A DNA stretch of 64,000 nucleotides, from NCBI GenBank assembly GCA_963728875.1, contig CAVSLJ010000001.1, positions 992,001 to 1,056,000 of the forward strand, in the 5' to 3' direction. The notes beneath the pieces were generated by a model. It did not search any database. It saw only the letters and a program-made list of their open reading frames with translations, and was not told the DNA's origin. This document shows, in pieces, positions 29,993 through 37,509 of this stretch (position 1 is the stretch's first letter; each line of letters starts with the position of its first letter). The translations under genes were made by a program, and so were the position numbers. This DNA is from DASUPK01 sp963728875 (lineage in GTDB: Bacteria; Actinomycetota; Thermoleophilia; Solirubrobacterales; 70-9).

Positions 29993-30307
29993 GTGGAATC
30001 AAGCGAGAGCAGTGGCGTCAAGGATCAGGTCCAGAAGGCGATCGACGATCTGCGCGCGGCCGGCGAGAAGGCGACGGGCGACGTTCGCTCGAGCATCGAC
30101 TCGGCGGTGTCGCGGTTGCGCGACGTCTCCGGCGATGCGACCGGAAAGGCTCAGGATCAGGTTTCGAACTGGCGCGACACGCTGGACAAGGCGACGGAGG
30201 ACGTCCGCAAGGAGCTCGGCAAGCTCGCCGTCCGGGCCCAGAGCTCGATGGAGGCACTCGACGAGATCGCCAAGGAGCTCGATGAGCGCCGCAAGGCGCT
30301 CAAGTAG
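29993..30307 (+). CDS. Small helical (phasin/apolipoprotein-like) protein
   Basis: 104 aa from GTG 29993, set by GGAGG (29982-29986) at a 6-nt gap. The whole protein is predicted amphipathic coiled coil (VKDQVQKAIDDLRAAGEKA, SSIDSAVSRLRDVS, EALDEIAKELDERRKALK). Similar proteins coat storage granules or lipid surfaces. It ends one base before the convergent phasin-like gene, so the two helical proteins form a back-to-back pair. Confidence 0.7.
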   Translation: MESSESSGVKDQVQKAIDDLRAAGEKATGDVRSSIDSAVSRLRDVSGDATGKAQDQVSNWRDTLDKATEDVRKELGKLAVRAQSSMEALDEIAKELDERRKALK

Positions 30308-30844
30308 TCAGTCCTGCAGCTTGCGATCGAGCGCCCGCAGCAGGCCCTTGCGGCCCTTGTTCTTGCGCTCGTAGTCGCGGACCTTCCGCAGCTGCTGTCT
30401 GCTGAGCTCCTGTAGCCGGCGGTCGATCTGGCGGATCGAGAGCTGGTCGTATGCAGTGATGGGGAAGCCCGGCACCCGCGCGGCGCGACGGACGCGATCG
30501 GCGCTCGCGAGTGGCTTGTCGACGGCGGCGACGGTTCGCTTTCGTGCGACCTCTGCCCGCTCACCGACTTCGTGACGCGCCCGGTCCGGCACCTCTCGGG
30601 CCTGAGAGAGGACGGAGTCGAGCTGGGTGAGCAGCTCCTCCGCCTGCTCGCGCCCTCTCGTGGCCAGCCGGCCGACCATCTCCTCCGCGTCGGCGCGCGT
30701 CATGCGCCCGCGCTTCACGGCGTCGTCGACCACCTCCTGCAGCCGCTCCCGCGAGATCGTGATGCTCTTCTCGAGCGCATCACGGAACGCCTGGACGCTC
30801 TGCTCGGCGCGGGAGCTCTCCTCCTCCGTGGGCGCGGTTGCCAT
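30308..30844 (-). CDS. Phasin/PhaF-like helical protein
   Basis: 178 aa. The N-terminal half is long helix (FRDALEKSITISRERLQEVV, MTRADAEEMVGRLATRGREQAEELL) like PHA-granule-associated proteins. The C-terminal part (YDQLSIRQIDRRLQELSRQQ, RKVRDYERKNKGRKGLL) resembles a short SAP/Rho-N-type basic hairpin. No polyhydroxyalkanoate synthase gene is in the window, so granule binding is only suggested. Its start is 9 nt from the downstream end of the EEP-family gene. Confidence 0.7.
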   Translation of the reverse strand: MATAPTEEESSRAEQSVQAFRDALEKSITISRERLQEVVDDAVKRGRMTRADAEEMVGRLATRGREQAEELLTQLDSVLSQAREVPDRARHEVGERAEVARKRTVAAVDKPLASADRVRRAARVPGFPITAYDQLSIRQIDRRLQELSRQQLRKVRDYERKNKGRKGLLRALDRKLQD

Positions 30845-30852
30845 CGATCGCA

Positions 30853-31671
30853 CTATCCCACAGACGCATACTTTCCAATCACGGGGTTGTGGTCGGAGAG
30901 GCGGATCTTCTTCCCCGTCTTGGGATCGATCCGGTCTCGCGCGTCGGGCGGCCACGCGGTGGGCTGCTCCACGACGTCCAGGCCGCGCACGAGCAGGTGG
31001 CTGAGACGGTCCGGCGCCGTGCGGGGAGCGAGGCCGAAGCGCTGCTCGAGCTGGTCGAACACACCGCTCGCCTTCGGCCTGACGTTGAAGTCGCCCCCGA
31101 AGATCAGGGGGTCCGAGCCGGCGAAGGCGAGCGCGCGCTCGGCCGCGTCGAGCAACTCCCGCTCGGCCGAGGACGGCTTGGTGCTGACGTGGAGGTTCGC
31201 GACGCACGGGCCGGCCTCGAGCCTGGTCAGGGCCATGACCCGGAGCTCCGGACGCCAGGCGAGCACCTCTCGGCGGCGCTCGGCGATGCCCCCGGCCGCA
31301 CGGCGCGCGAGAGTGGTGTTCGAGCCGCCCTCCCAGGCCCCCAGCAGGTCCGGCCGCCAGCGACCGATCAGCGAGGTGATCGGCTGCAGCCAGTTGCGGC
31401 CGCTGAACGCGCGGTGGGCCTGAGCGCCGCACGCCTCCGCCAGGCGGCTCCTCCAGGCAGGGGGGAACTCCTGGAACAGGGCGACATCCCAGTCGACCGA
31501 GCCGATCAGCGAGGCGAACTCGTCGAAGAGATCCCAGTTGGTCTGCTCGTATTCCCTGCCCTCGCGCGGGCCGCGGCGGAAGTTGCCCTTGTGGGCGCGC
31601 ACCTGGAGCTCCGGCTCGGGCGGCCAGTCGCGGCCGTGGAACAAGTTCCATGTCATTGCGGTGAGTTGCAC
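30853..31671 (-). CDS. Endonuclease/exonuclease/phosphatase (EEP) family protein
   Basis: About 272 aa from GTG 31671; ATG 31656 is an alternative. The fold begins at MTWNLFHGRDW, with catalytic-type motifs LFQEFPP, GGDFNVRP (Asp/Asn pair) and RLSDHNPV (terminal Asp-His). EEP enzymes are Mg-dependent phosphodiesterases or phosphatases of DNA, RNA or phosphoinositides; this member is not classifiable further. It diverges from argF with a 20-nt gap, so the promoters must overlap the coding starts or be leaderless. Confidence 0.78.
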   Translation of the reverse strand: MQLTAMTWNLFHGRDWPPEPELQVRAHKGNFRRGPREGREYEQTNWDLFDEFASLIGSVDWDVALFQEFPPAWRSRLAEACGAQAHRAFSGRNWLQPITSLIGRWRPDLLGAWEGGSNTTLARRAAGGIAERRREVLAWRPELRVMALTRLEAGPCVANLHVSTKPSSAERELLDAAERALAFAGSDPLIFGGDFNVRPKASGVFDQLEQRFGLAPRTAPDRLSHLLVRGLDVVEQPTAWPPDARDRIDPKTGKKIRLSDHNPVIGKYASVG

Positions 31672-31691
31672 GCGCGTAGTATCGATGGGCA

Positions 31692-32603
31692 ATGGCTTCG
31701 CAGACCGCATCCCGCCCGGCCAGTCACTTTCTCACCGGCGAGGAGCTCGATCGAGACGAGCTGCTCGGCCTGCTCGAGCGCGCCGAGGAGCTGAAGCGCG
31801 GCCGGGACGCGCGCGAGGGTCGTGACGCCCTGCCGGGCCGCTCGATCGCGCTGATCTTCGAGAAGCCGTCGACCCGGACGCGAGTTTCCTTCGAGGTCGG
31901 CGTCGCGGAGCTGGGCGCCACGCCGATCGTCCTGCGTGCGGACGAGCTGCAGCTCAGCCGCGGGGAGTCGATCGCCGACACCGCCCGGATCCTGTCCGGT
32001 TTCCTGAACGGCATCGTCATCCGGTCGGGCTCCGACGAGCGGGTGCGCGAGCTCGCCAGCGGCTCCAGAGTCCCCGTCGTGAACGGCCTGACGCCCGAAC
32101 ATCACCCGTGTCAGGCGCTCGCCGACCTGCTCACCCTGAAGGAGCGCTTCGGGGAGCTGGATGGTGTGCGCCTCGCCTACGTCGGCGACGGCAACAACGT
32201 GGCCCGTTCCCTGGCGATTCTCGGGCGGATCGCGGGCGTCGAGGTCGTCATCTCGAGCCCCGAGGGCTACCGGATGGAGGACGGACTGGCGGAGCTCGTG
32301 GAGGACCCGAGGGCCGCGGTCGCCGGCGCCGACGCGATCTACGCCGACGTCTGGGTGAGCATGGGCGACGAGGAGACGGCCGACCAGCGCCGCGCGGACC
32401 TGGCTCCCTATCAGCTGAACGACGAGCTCCTCTCGGCCGCTTCCGATCGGGCCGTCGCGCTGCACTGCCTGCCGGCCCACCCCGGCGAGGAGATCAGCGC
32501 GGAGGTTCTCTACGGGGAGCGCTCGGCCGTCTGGGACCAGGCGGAGAACCGCCTGCATGCCCAGAAGGCGCTGCTCGAACGCCTGCTTTCGCCCGCCTCC
32601 TAA
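31692..32603 (+). CDS. argF: Ornithine carbamoyltransferase
   Basis: 303 aa. Carbamoyl-phosphate loop FEKPSTRTRVSFE, HPCQ (in PEHHPCQALAD), ornithine loop DVWVSMGDE and HCLPAHPGEE are all complete. It condenses ornithine and carbamoyl phosphate to citrulline in arginine synthesis. The SMG loop supports ornithine rather than aspartate as substrate. No other arg genes are in the window. tRNA-Glu follows after 12 nt. Confidence 0.95.
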   Translation: MASQTASRPASHFLTGEELDRDELLGLLERAEELKRGRDAREGRDALPGRSIALIFEKPSTRTRVSFEVGVAELGATPIVLRADELQLSRGESIADTARILSGFLNGIVIRSGSDERVRELASGSRVPVVNGLTPEHHPCQALADLLTLKERFGELDGVRLAYVGDGNNVARSLAILGRIAGVEVVISSPEGYRMEDGLAELVEDPRAAVAGADAIYADVWVSMGDEETADQRRADLAPYQLNDELLSAASDRAVALHCLPAHPGEEISAEVLYGERSAVWDQAENRLHAQKALLERLLSPAS

Positions 32604-32615
32604 GATCAGCTGCGC

Positions 32616-32687
32616 GGCCCCGTGGTGTAACGGTTAGCACGCGAGGTTTTCAACCTCGTAGCGCGGGTTCGACTCCCGCCGGGGCTA
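32616..32687 (+). tRNA. tRNA-Glu (UUC)
   Basis: A full cloverleaf: acceptor GGCCCCG/CGGGGCT (first pair G-U), anticodon stem CGAGG-TTTTCAA-CCTCG with anticodon TTC, and T-arm GCGGG-TTCGACT-CCCGC. CCA is not encoded. The last 3 bases overlap the stop codon of the opposite-strand SGNH gene. Confidence 0.95.
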
Positions 32688-33278
32688 CTGCGTCAGAGAT
32701 CGCCGGCAGCGCCGCACCTGCTTCGCGATGGCGCGGGCACGGGCCATGTATCCGGTCGCATCGGGGTGGACTCCGTCATCGCCGAACCAGCCGCGGTTGT
32801 GCGCCGTCATCGCCGTCCAGTTGACGACGCGGAGCTGATCGTCACGCTTCGCGATCCGGTCCAGCACGTTGTTGTAGCCGGCGTAGGTCGTGCCACCCAC
32901 GGCCGGCCTGACGATGTTCGGCCAGACGATGCAGCCATGCCCCCCGGCCGCTCGCAGCGCCTTGCGAACCGCTGCCTCGAAGCTGCCGGTCGCGTGTGGG
33001 TCATCGTTGGTGCCGAGGCTCGCCATGACTACGGGAGGGAGCGAGTGGCCGCGGCGCGCCAGCTCCGCGGCGCCCTCGGGAGCGTGCTTCGAGATCGATA
33101 CGGAGCTTCGAATCCGCCAGCCGTGCAGGAAGCGGGGGAGGTAGGGCCTCGTCCCCACCGCGAGCGAGTCGCCGATGACGAACAGCCGCTTGCCGACGGC
33201 ATGGGGCCTGGCTGACGCCGTCGCTGCGGGCGCCAGGGCCAGCACGGTCAGGGCGAGGGCGGCGAGTCGCCTAGTCAC
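32685..33278 (-). CDS. Secreted SGNH/GDSL hydrolase (copy 1)
   Basis: 197 aa from GTG 33278, overlapping the upstream paralog's stop by 8 bp. Signal peptide about 1-25 (LAALALTVLALAPAATASA). SGNH blocks: FVIGDSLAVGT (Ser), ASLGTNDDPH (Asn) and FGDDGVHPD (Asp/His). Such enzymes are esterases, lipases or O-acetyl-transferring/deacetylating enzymes acting outside the cell. It forms a tandem pair with the next gene. The frame ends inside the opposite-strand tRNA-Glu gene. Confidence 0.85.
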   Translation of the reverse strand: MTRRLAALALTVLALAPAATASARPHAVGKRLFVIGDSLAVGTRPYLPRFLHGWRIRSSVSISKHAPEGAAELARRGHSLPPVVMASLGTNDDPHATGSFEAAVRKALRAAGGHGCIVWPNIVRPAVGGTTYAGYNNVLDRIAKRDDQLRVVNWTAMTAHNRGWFGDDGVHPDATGYMARARAIAKQVRRCRRSLTQ

Positions 33279-33936
33279 CGGGCACCCCGGTCGTCCCTCC
33301 GTAGGCCTGCACCCCGCCGCAGCTCGCAATCGCCGAGGCGATCGCCTGCGCCCGGACCGCGTATCCCTCCGAGGTCGCATGCACTCCGTCCGAGCCGAGC
33401 AGTCCCGCCCGCGCTTGCGTGATCCCGGCCCAGTCGATCACCGTGAGATTCGGCCGGGTGTAGGAGAGGCTCTCGAGCACCTTGTTGTAGCCGGCGTAGC
33501 TCACCCCGCCATATGGCGGCCGGGCGATGTTCGCCCAGAGCACGCAGCGCGACGGTCCCGCCACGTCGAGCACCTGCTGGACCTCGGCCCCGAAGCTCGT
33601 GGTCGCGCTCGGATGGTCGTTCGTCCCGAGGCTGACGAAGATCACGTCGGGCAGGTTCGACCGGGAGGTGATCTCCGCCACCCCGTCGCCGGTGTGCCGG
33701 CCCGTGAACGCTGACGTCTCGATCTGCCACCCGGGAAGCAGCGACGCCAGCGGCGCCTCGGTCGCCTCCGCGAGGGAGTCTCCGACCACGAGCAGGCGCC
33801 CCGGGGTGAGCGCGGCGACAGATCGCGGCGGCGCCTCGCTCTCCGCCTGCGCCCTCGGATGGGGCCCCCGGGCCGGTTCCGGCGCCCCGGCGAGAGTCCC
33901 GTAGAGCGCGAGCAGGACCAGCAGCAGGGTCTCCAT
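33271..33936 (-). CDS. Exported SGNH/GDSL hydrolase (copy 2)
   Basis: 221 aa with an N-terminal hydrophobic segment (LLLVLLALYGTLAGAP). Blocks LVVGDSLAEAT, VSLGTNDHPS and LGSDGVHATSEGY match copy 1 in order and spacing; the block-V spacing differs slightly (DGVHAT rather than DGVHPD). The shared AGYN segment (SYAGYNKVLE and TYAGYNNVLD) shows they are true paralogs. Translational overlap suggests co-expression on envelope polysaccharide or lipid substrates. Confidence 0.85.
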   Translation of the reverse strand: METLLLVLLALYGTLAGAPEPARGPHPRAQAESEAPPRSVAALTPGRLLVVGDSLAEATEAPLASLLPGWQIETSAFTGRHTGDGVAEITSRSNLPDVIFVSLGTNDHPSATTSFGAEVQQVLDVAGPSRCVLWANIARPPYGGVSYAGYNKVLESLSYTRPNLTVIDWAGITQARAGLLGSDGVHATSEGYAVRAQAIASAIASCGGVQAYGGTTGVPGD

Positions 33937-34032
33937 CTCGCGAACTTAATCCAATCTCGGTGGAAAACCCGTAGCTCCGCTCTGCGCTGGGGACCGATGC
34001 GAAGCCGTCCGCAGGCCGTGAAGCTTCCGCGT

Positions 34033-35334
34033 ATGGAGGAAAGCACGACCCGAAACGGCGCTCCCGGTCCCGGCGGGCCGGCGAAAGCGCGTGTGCTGGT
34101 GCTCGGAGGCGGCTTCGGCGGGCTCGAGACCGCTTTCGACCTGCGTCTGCTCGCCGGCGATCGGGCCGACATCACGCTGGTCTCCGACCAGGAACACTTC
34201 CTCTTCAAGCCGAACTCCATCTACGTGCCCTTCGGGCTCGACCCGGACCGACTCAAGGTCGGATTGGCGAAGCCGGCCGCGAAGCGCGGGATCGAGCTCG
34301 TCCAGGGGCGCGCCGACGAGATAGACCCGGACGCCAGGCAGGTCAGGGTCGGAGAGGAAAGCCTCCCCTATGACCAGCTGGTGGTCGCCACCGGCTCCGG
34401 GATGCAACCGAGTGAGATCCCAGGTCTCGCCGAGCACGCAATCAGCATGTGGACGCCCCAGGAAATGCTCCAGCTTCGGGATGGATTCGAACGCGTGCTC
34501 GCCGCGGCCAAGGGCGGCAGCCATCAGCGCGTGACCTTCCTGATCCCGCCGAACAACAAGTGCGCCGGCCCCCTCTACGAGATCGTCCTCATGTTCGAGA
34601 CCTGCCTGCGGCGCAAGGGCGGCCGCGACTCGACGTCGATCACCTGGGCCACCTACGAGCAGGGCTACATCCAGGCGTTCGGCCCCCGCCTCCACGAGCT
34701 CGTGACCGGGGAGTTCGAGCGGCGCGGAATCGAGGGACACATCGATTGGGTCGTCGACAGTGTCGATGCCAAGGGAGTCGAGTTCCATAATGGGGAGCGC
34801 ATCGAGCATGACCTCCTGGTCGCCTTCCCGCCGTACATCGCCTCGACCCCGTTCCCCGGCCTGGATGCCGACGACCGCGGCTTCCTCGCAACGGACCTCG
34901 CGACGCGCCGGCTGAAGCGCCACCCCGAGATATACGCGGTCGGTGACGCCGGCGATTTCCCCGTCAAGCAGGCGTTCCTGGCCTTCCTGCAGGCGGACGC
35001 GGCGGCATCGCAGATCGCCTCGGTGATCCTGGGCACCGAGCCGGAGCTCAGCTTCGACCCGGTCAGCATGTGCATCATGGAGCAGTTCGACAAGGCGACC
35101 TTCGCCAAGGTCCCGTTGCGACTCACCGGCGACCCGGCGCATCCGATCGAGGTTCGCCCCGACGCGAACGGGGCCTACCGCGTCGGCTCCTCGCGCATCT
35201 GGCGGGTGGGCAAGAAGATGCTCGGCACCTCGGTGCCGTGGCGCTTCCGGCATGGCAAGCCGTTCCACGGTGGCGCGTTCTGGAGCGGCATGGATGTCGG
35301 CCTGAAGGCGATGTCCGGAGCCTTTTCCGACTGA
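34033..35334 (+). CDS. FAD-dependent pyridine-nucleotide/sulfide:quinone-oxidoreductase-like flavoprotein
   Basis: 433 aa. N-terminal FAD motif VLVLGGGFGGLETAFDL, second block LPYDQLVVATGSG, and C-terminal FAD loop EIYAVGDAGDFPVKQAFLAF. A Cys in PPNNKCAGPLYE occupies the position of a redox Cys of sulfide:quinone oxidoreductases, and the C-terminal part is amphipathic for membrane-surface binding. It may oxidise sulfide or act as an NDH-2-like enzyme; the other SQR cysteines are not obvious, so the substrate is left open. Confidence 0.75.
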   Translation: MEESTTRNGAPGPGGPAKARVLVLGGGFGGLETAFDLRLLAGDRADITLVSDQEHFLFKPNSIYVPFGLDPDRLKVGLAKPAAKRGIELVQGRADEIDPDARQVRVGEESLPYDQLVVATGSGMQPSEIPGLAEHAISMWTPQEMLQLRDGFERVLAAAKGGSHQRVTFLIPPNNKCAGPLYEIVLMFETCLRRKGGRDSTSITWATYEQGYIQAFGPRLHELVTGEFERRGIEGHIDWVVDSVDAKGVEFHNGERIEHDLLVAFPPYIASTPFPGLDADDRGFLATDLATRRLKRHPEIYAVGDAGDFPVKQAFLAFLQADAAASQIASVILGTEPELSFDPVSMCIMEQFDKATFAKVPLRLTGDPAHPIEVRPDANGAYRVGSSRIWRVGKKMLGTSVPWRFRHGKPFHGGAFWSGMDVGLKAMSGAFSD

Positions 35335-35373
35335 GCACGGGGCGATCAGCGGCCTGGACTAGCCTCTCGTCCG

Positions 35374-36129
35374 GTGCTTCCCGAGATCCACCTCGGCCCA
35401 CTCACGCTCCAGACCTTCGGGATCTGCTTCGCCGCTGCCTTCATCGCGGCCGGCGCGGTCGTCTGGCGCCGCTTCGAGGAGCTCGGCAAGCCCGTCGACT
35501 GGGCCTACGAGATGGGCTTCGCGGCGCTCCTCGGGGGGCTCGTCGGGTCCCGCCTCGACTTCATCATCGAGAACTACAGCGACGTCAAGGGCGACCTGCT
35601 CGGCAACATCTTCTCGGGGTCCGGGCTGGTCTGGTACGGGGGCGCGATCGGCGGGACCATCGCGGTCCTGCTCTGGGCGTGGTGGCGCGGCTTCCTTAAC
35701 CTCACCCTGCTGGACGTGGCGGCTCCGGCGCTCGCGCTCGGCTACGCGATCGGCCGCTGCGGCTGCCAGCTCTCCGGTGACGGTGACTACGGCAAGGCGT
35801 GGGACGGCCCGTGGGCGATGGCATATCCGGACGGAACCAAGCCGACCGACCAGACCGTTCACCCGACCCCGGTCTACGAGACCCTGGCGATGGGACTGGT
35901 GGCTTTGGTGCTCTGGCGTCTCCGCGATCGGTTCACGAACGGAACACTCTTCGCCCTGTACCTCGTGCTGGCCGGCGGGGAGCGCTTCCTGGTCGAGTTC
36001 ATCCGCCGCAACGACGACGTCGCCCTCGGTCTGACCCAGGCCCAGCTGCTCAGCGTGGCGATGATGATCGCCGGCGGCGTCTGGCTGCTGGTGGCCTTCC
36101 GGCGGACGCCAAGGCCGGCGACCGCCTGA
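35374..36129 (+). CDS. lgt: Lgt-like prolipoprotein diacylglyceryl transferase
   Basis: 251 aa, seven predicted helices. The Lgt pattern is seen: VWYGGAIGG, HPTPVYE and GGERFLVEFIRRND. The signature usually read as R-I-G-N-F-x-N-G-E is GRCGCQLSGDGDYG here, so the Asn residue thought to matter in E. coli Lgt is replaced; similar variants occur in other actinobacteria. It transfers diacylglycerol from phosphatidylglycerol to the lipobox Cys of prolipoproteins. The start lies 40 nt after the flavoprotein gene. Confidence 0.8.
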   Translation: MLPEIHLGPLTLQTFGICFAAAFIAAGAVVWRRFEELGKPVDWAYEMGFAALLGGLVGSRLDFIIENYSDVKGDLLGNIFSGSGLVWYGGAIGGTIAVLLWAWWRGFLNLTLLDVAAPALALGYAIGRCGCQLSGDGDYGKAWDGPWAMAYPDGTKPTDQTVHPTPVYETLAMGLVALVLWRLRDRFTNGTLFALYLVLAGGERFLVEFIRRNDDVALGLTQAQLLSVAMMIAGGVWLLVAFRRTPRPATA

Positions 36130-36210
36130 GCGTCACAGCGCCTTCACAAGCGGCCGTGAGCCCTCCGGTATCACCGGGGGGCAAGCAGTCAAAGTGCGAA
36201 AGGAGGGCGT

Positions 36211-36429
36211 ATGACCGACGAGGTCCAGGAGGTTCAGGACATCGACGAGGAGCAGGCCCCAGAGGCCGAGGCCGCCACGGAGACCGCGACCGACGAGATC
36301 GGCGAGCAGCCGGCCGCCGAGTCCGCGGAGATCACCGAGTCCGATGAACCCGTTTCGGAGGTTGACTCCTCCGAGGAGGGCGAGGCGGATGAGTCCGAGG
36401 ATGCCGCCGAGGAGCCGGAGCAGCTCTGA
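36211..36429 (+). CDS. Small, highly acidic low-complexity protein
   Basis: 72 aa with an unusually good ribosome binding site (AAAGGAGGGCGT before ATG), which argues for expression. About 40% of residues are Glu/Asp and there are no Lys, Arg, Cys or aromatic residues, so it is probably disordered (DEEQAPEAEAATETATDE, EEGEADESEDAAEEPEQ). It converges with the SDR gene. Function unknown; it could be a polyanionic chaperone or histone-mimic-type peptide. Confidence 0.6.
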   Translation: MTDEVQEVQDIDEEQAPEAEAATETATDEIGEQPAAESAEITESDEPVSEVDSSEEGEADESEDAAEEPEQL

Positions 36430-36430
36430 G

Positions 36431-37183
36431 CTAGACCGATCGGAGTAGGCCGCCGTCGAGCGGGATCACAGCTCCCGTGAGATAGGCGGCTCGCTCCGAG
36501 CACAGGAACGCGACCAGGTCGCCGTACTCCTCCGGCCGGCCCAGTCGCTTGGCCGGGACGCGCTGCTTGGCGGCCTCCTCGGCCCCCTTCAGCGAGCCCT
36601 CCGGGTCCGCCAGGCGCTCTGTGGCGAACATCCCGGTGGCGACGGTGTTGATCGTGATGCCATCCGCCGCGACCTCGTCCGCGAGGGTCTCGAGGAGCCC
36701 GAGCGCCGCCATCCGGTTGGCGTTCGACAGGGTCAGGTACGGGATGGGCTCGCGGATCGACACGGAGGAGACGTTGACGATCCGGCCCCAGCCGCGTTCC
36801 CTCATGCCGGGCACCACGCCCTCGAGCAGGACCCTGGGGGCGAGGACGAGCGAACGGAACGCCTCCTCCCACTCCTCCAGCGAGTTGTCGAGCGCGGCGC
36901 CGGTCGGCGGTCCGCCCGTGTTTGCCACCAGGATGTCGACGGGTCCGACCGCCTCGCCGACCTCACCCGGCAGCAGCCGTAGCCGGTCCAAGTCCCCGGT
37001 ATCCGCCGGAAAGACGTGCACCTCCCCCTCGATCTCGTCCGCGGCGGCTTGCAGCGATTCCTCGGATCGGCTGGAGATCGCGACCCCGGCGCCCTCGCGC
37101 GCCAGGGCGCCGGCGATCCCCTTGCCGATGCCCTTGCTGGCGCCCATCACCAGCGCGGTGCGGCCCTCGATGCCTAGGTCCAC
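36431..37183 (-). CDS. SDR oxidoreductase with non-canonical active site
   Basis: 250 aa from GTG 37183, set by GGAGG 6 nt upstream. NAD(P)-binding MGASKGIGKG (about 13-22) and NTGG (for NAG) are present, as is the catalytic Ser region NVSSVSIREPIPYLTLSN. The Tyr is followed by LTLS, so the Y-x3-K lysine is missing. Members of this FabG-like branch keep a P-x-x-x-S-N pattern and their activity is poorly known. It is last in a four-gene minus-strand operon. Confidence 0.82.
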   Translation of the reverse strand: MDLGIEGRTALVMGASKGIGKGIAGALAREGAGVAISSRSEESLQAAADEIEGEVHVFPADTGDLDRLRLLPGEVGEAVGPVDILVANTGGPPTGAALDNSLEEWEEAFRSLVLAPRVLLEGVVPGMRERGWGRIVNVSSVSIREPIPYLTLSNANRMAALGLLETLADEVAADGITINTVATGMFATERLADPEGSLKGAEEAAKQRVPAKRLGRPEEYGDLVAFLCSERAAYLTGAVIPLDGGLLRSV

Positions 37184-37509
37184 AGCGCTCCTCCGGGCCG
37201 TTGCGACAGCCAGGCGCACCACACGGCGAATGCGGCGACCGCGATCGCCACGCCGAGCCAGTGCACGCCGGCGATCACCGCGATCGCGCTCGGGATGCCG
37301 GCCAGGATCGCCCCCAGCAGGACGCCAGGCGTGTTCAGGTGAAGCGCCCAGGCCACGAGCGCCGCGCAGCCGAGCCAGGCGACGGGCCCGGTCAGCCAGC
37401 CCCAGTCGTCGAAGAAGGAGTGCGGCAGCGCCACCGCGAGGATCAGTGAGACCGCGGCGACCGCCACGACCTGCGCGACGGCCGCGCGCCAGAGAATCGA
37501 TCGGTCCAT
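37174..37509 (-). CDS. Small integral membrane protein of unknown function
   Basis: 111 aa with about four hydrophobic helices (VAQVVAVAAVSLILAVALP, GPVAWLGCAALVAWALHL, LLGAILAGIPSAIAVIAGV, VAIAVAAFAVWCAWL). It overlaps the ATP-grasp gene by ATGA and the SDR gene by 10 bp, so all are co-translated. No family is recognised; a membrane adaptor for the operon's enzymes is conceivable. Confidence 0.7.
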   Translation of the reverse strand: MDRSILWRAAVAQVVAVAAVSLILAVALPHSFFDDWGWLTGPVAWLGCAALVAWALHLNTPGVLLGAILAGIPSAIAVIAGVHWLGVAIAVAAFAVWCAWLSQRPGGALWT

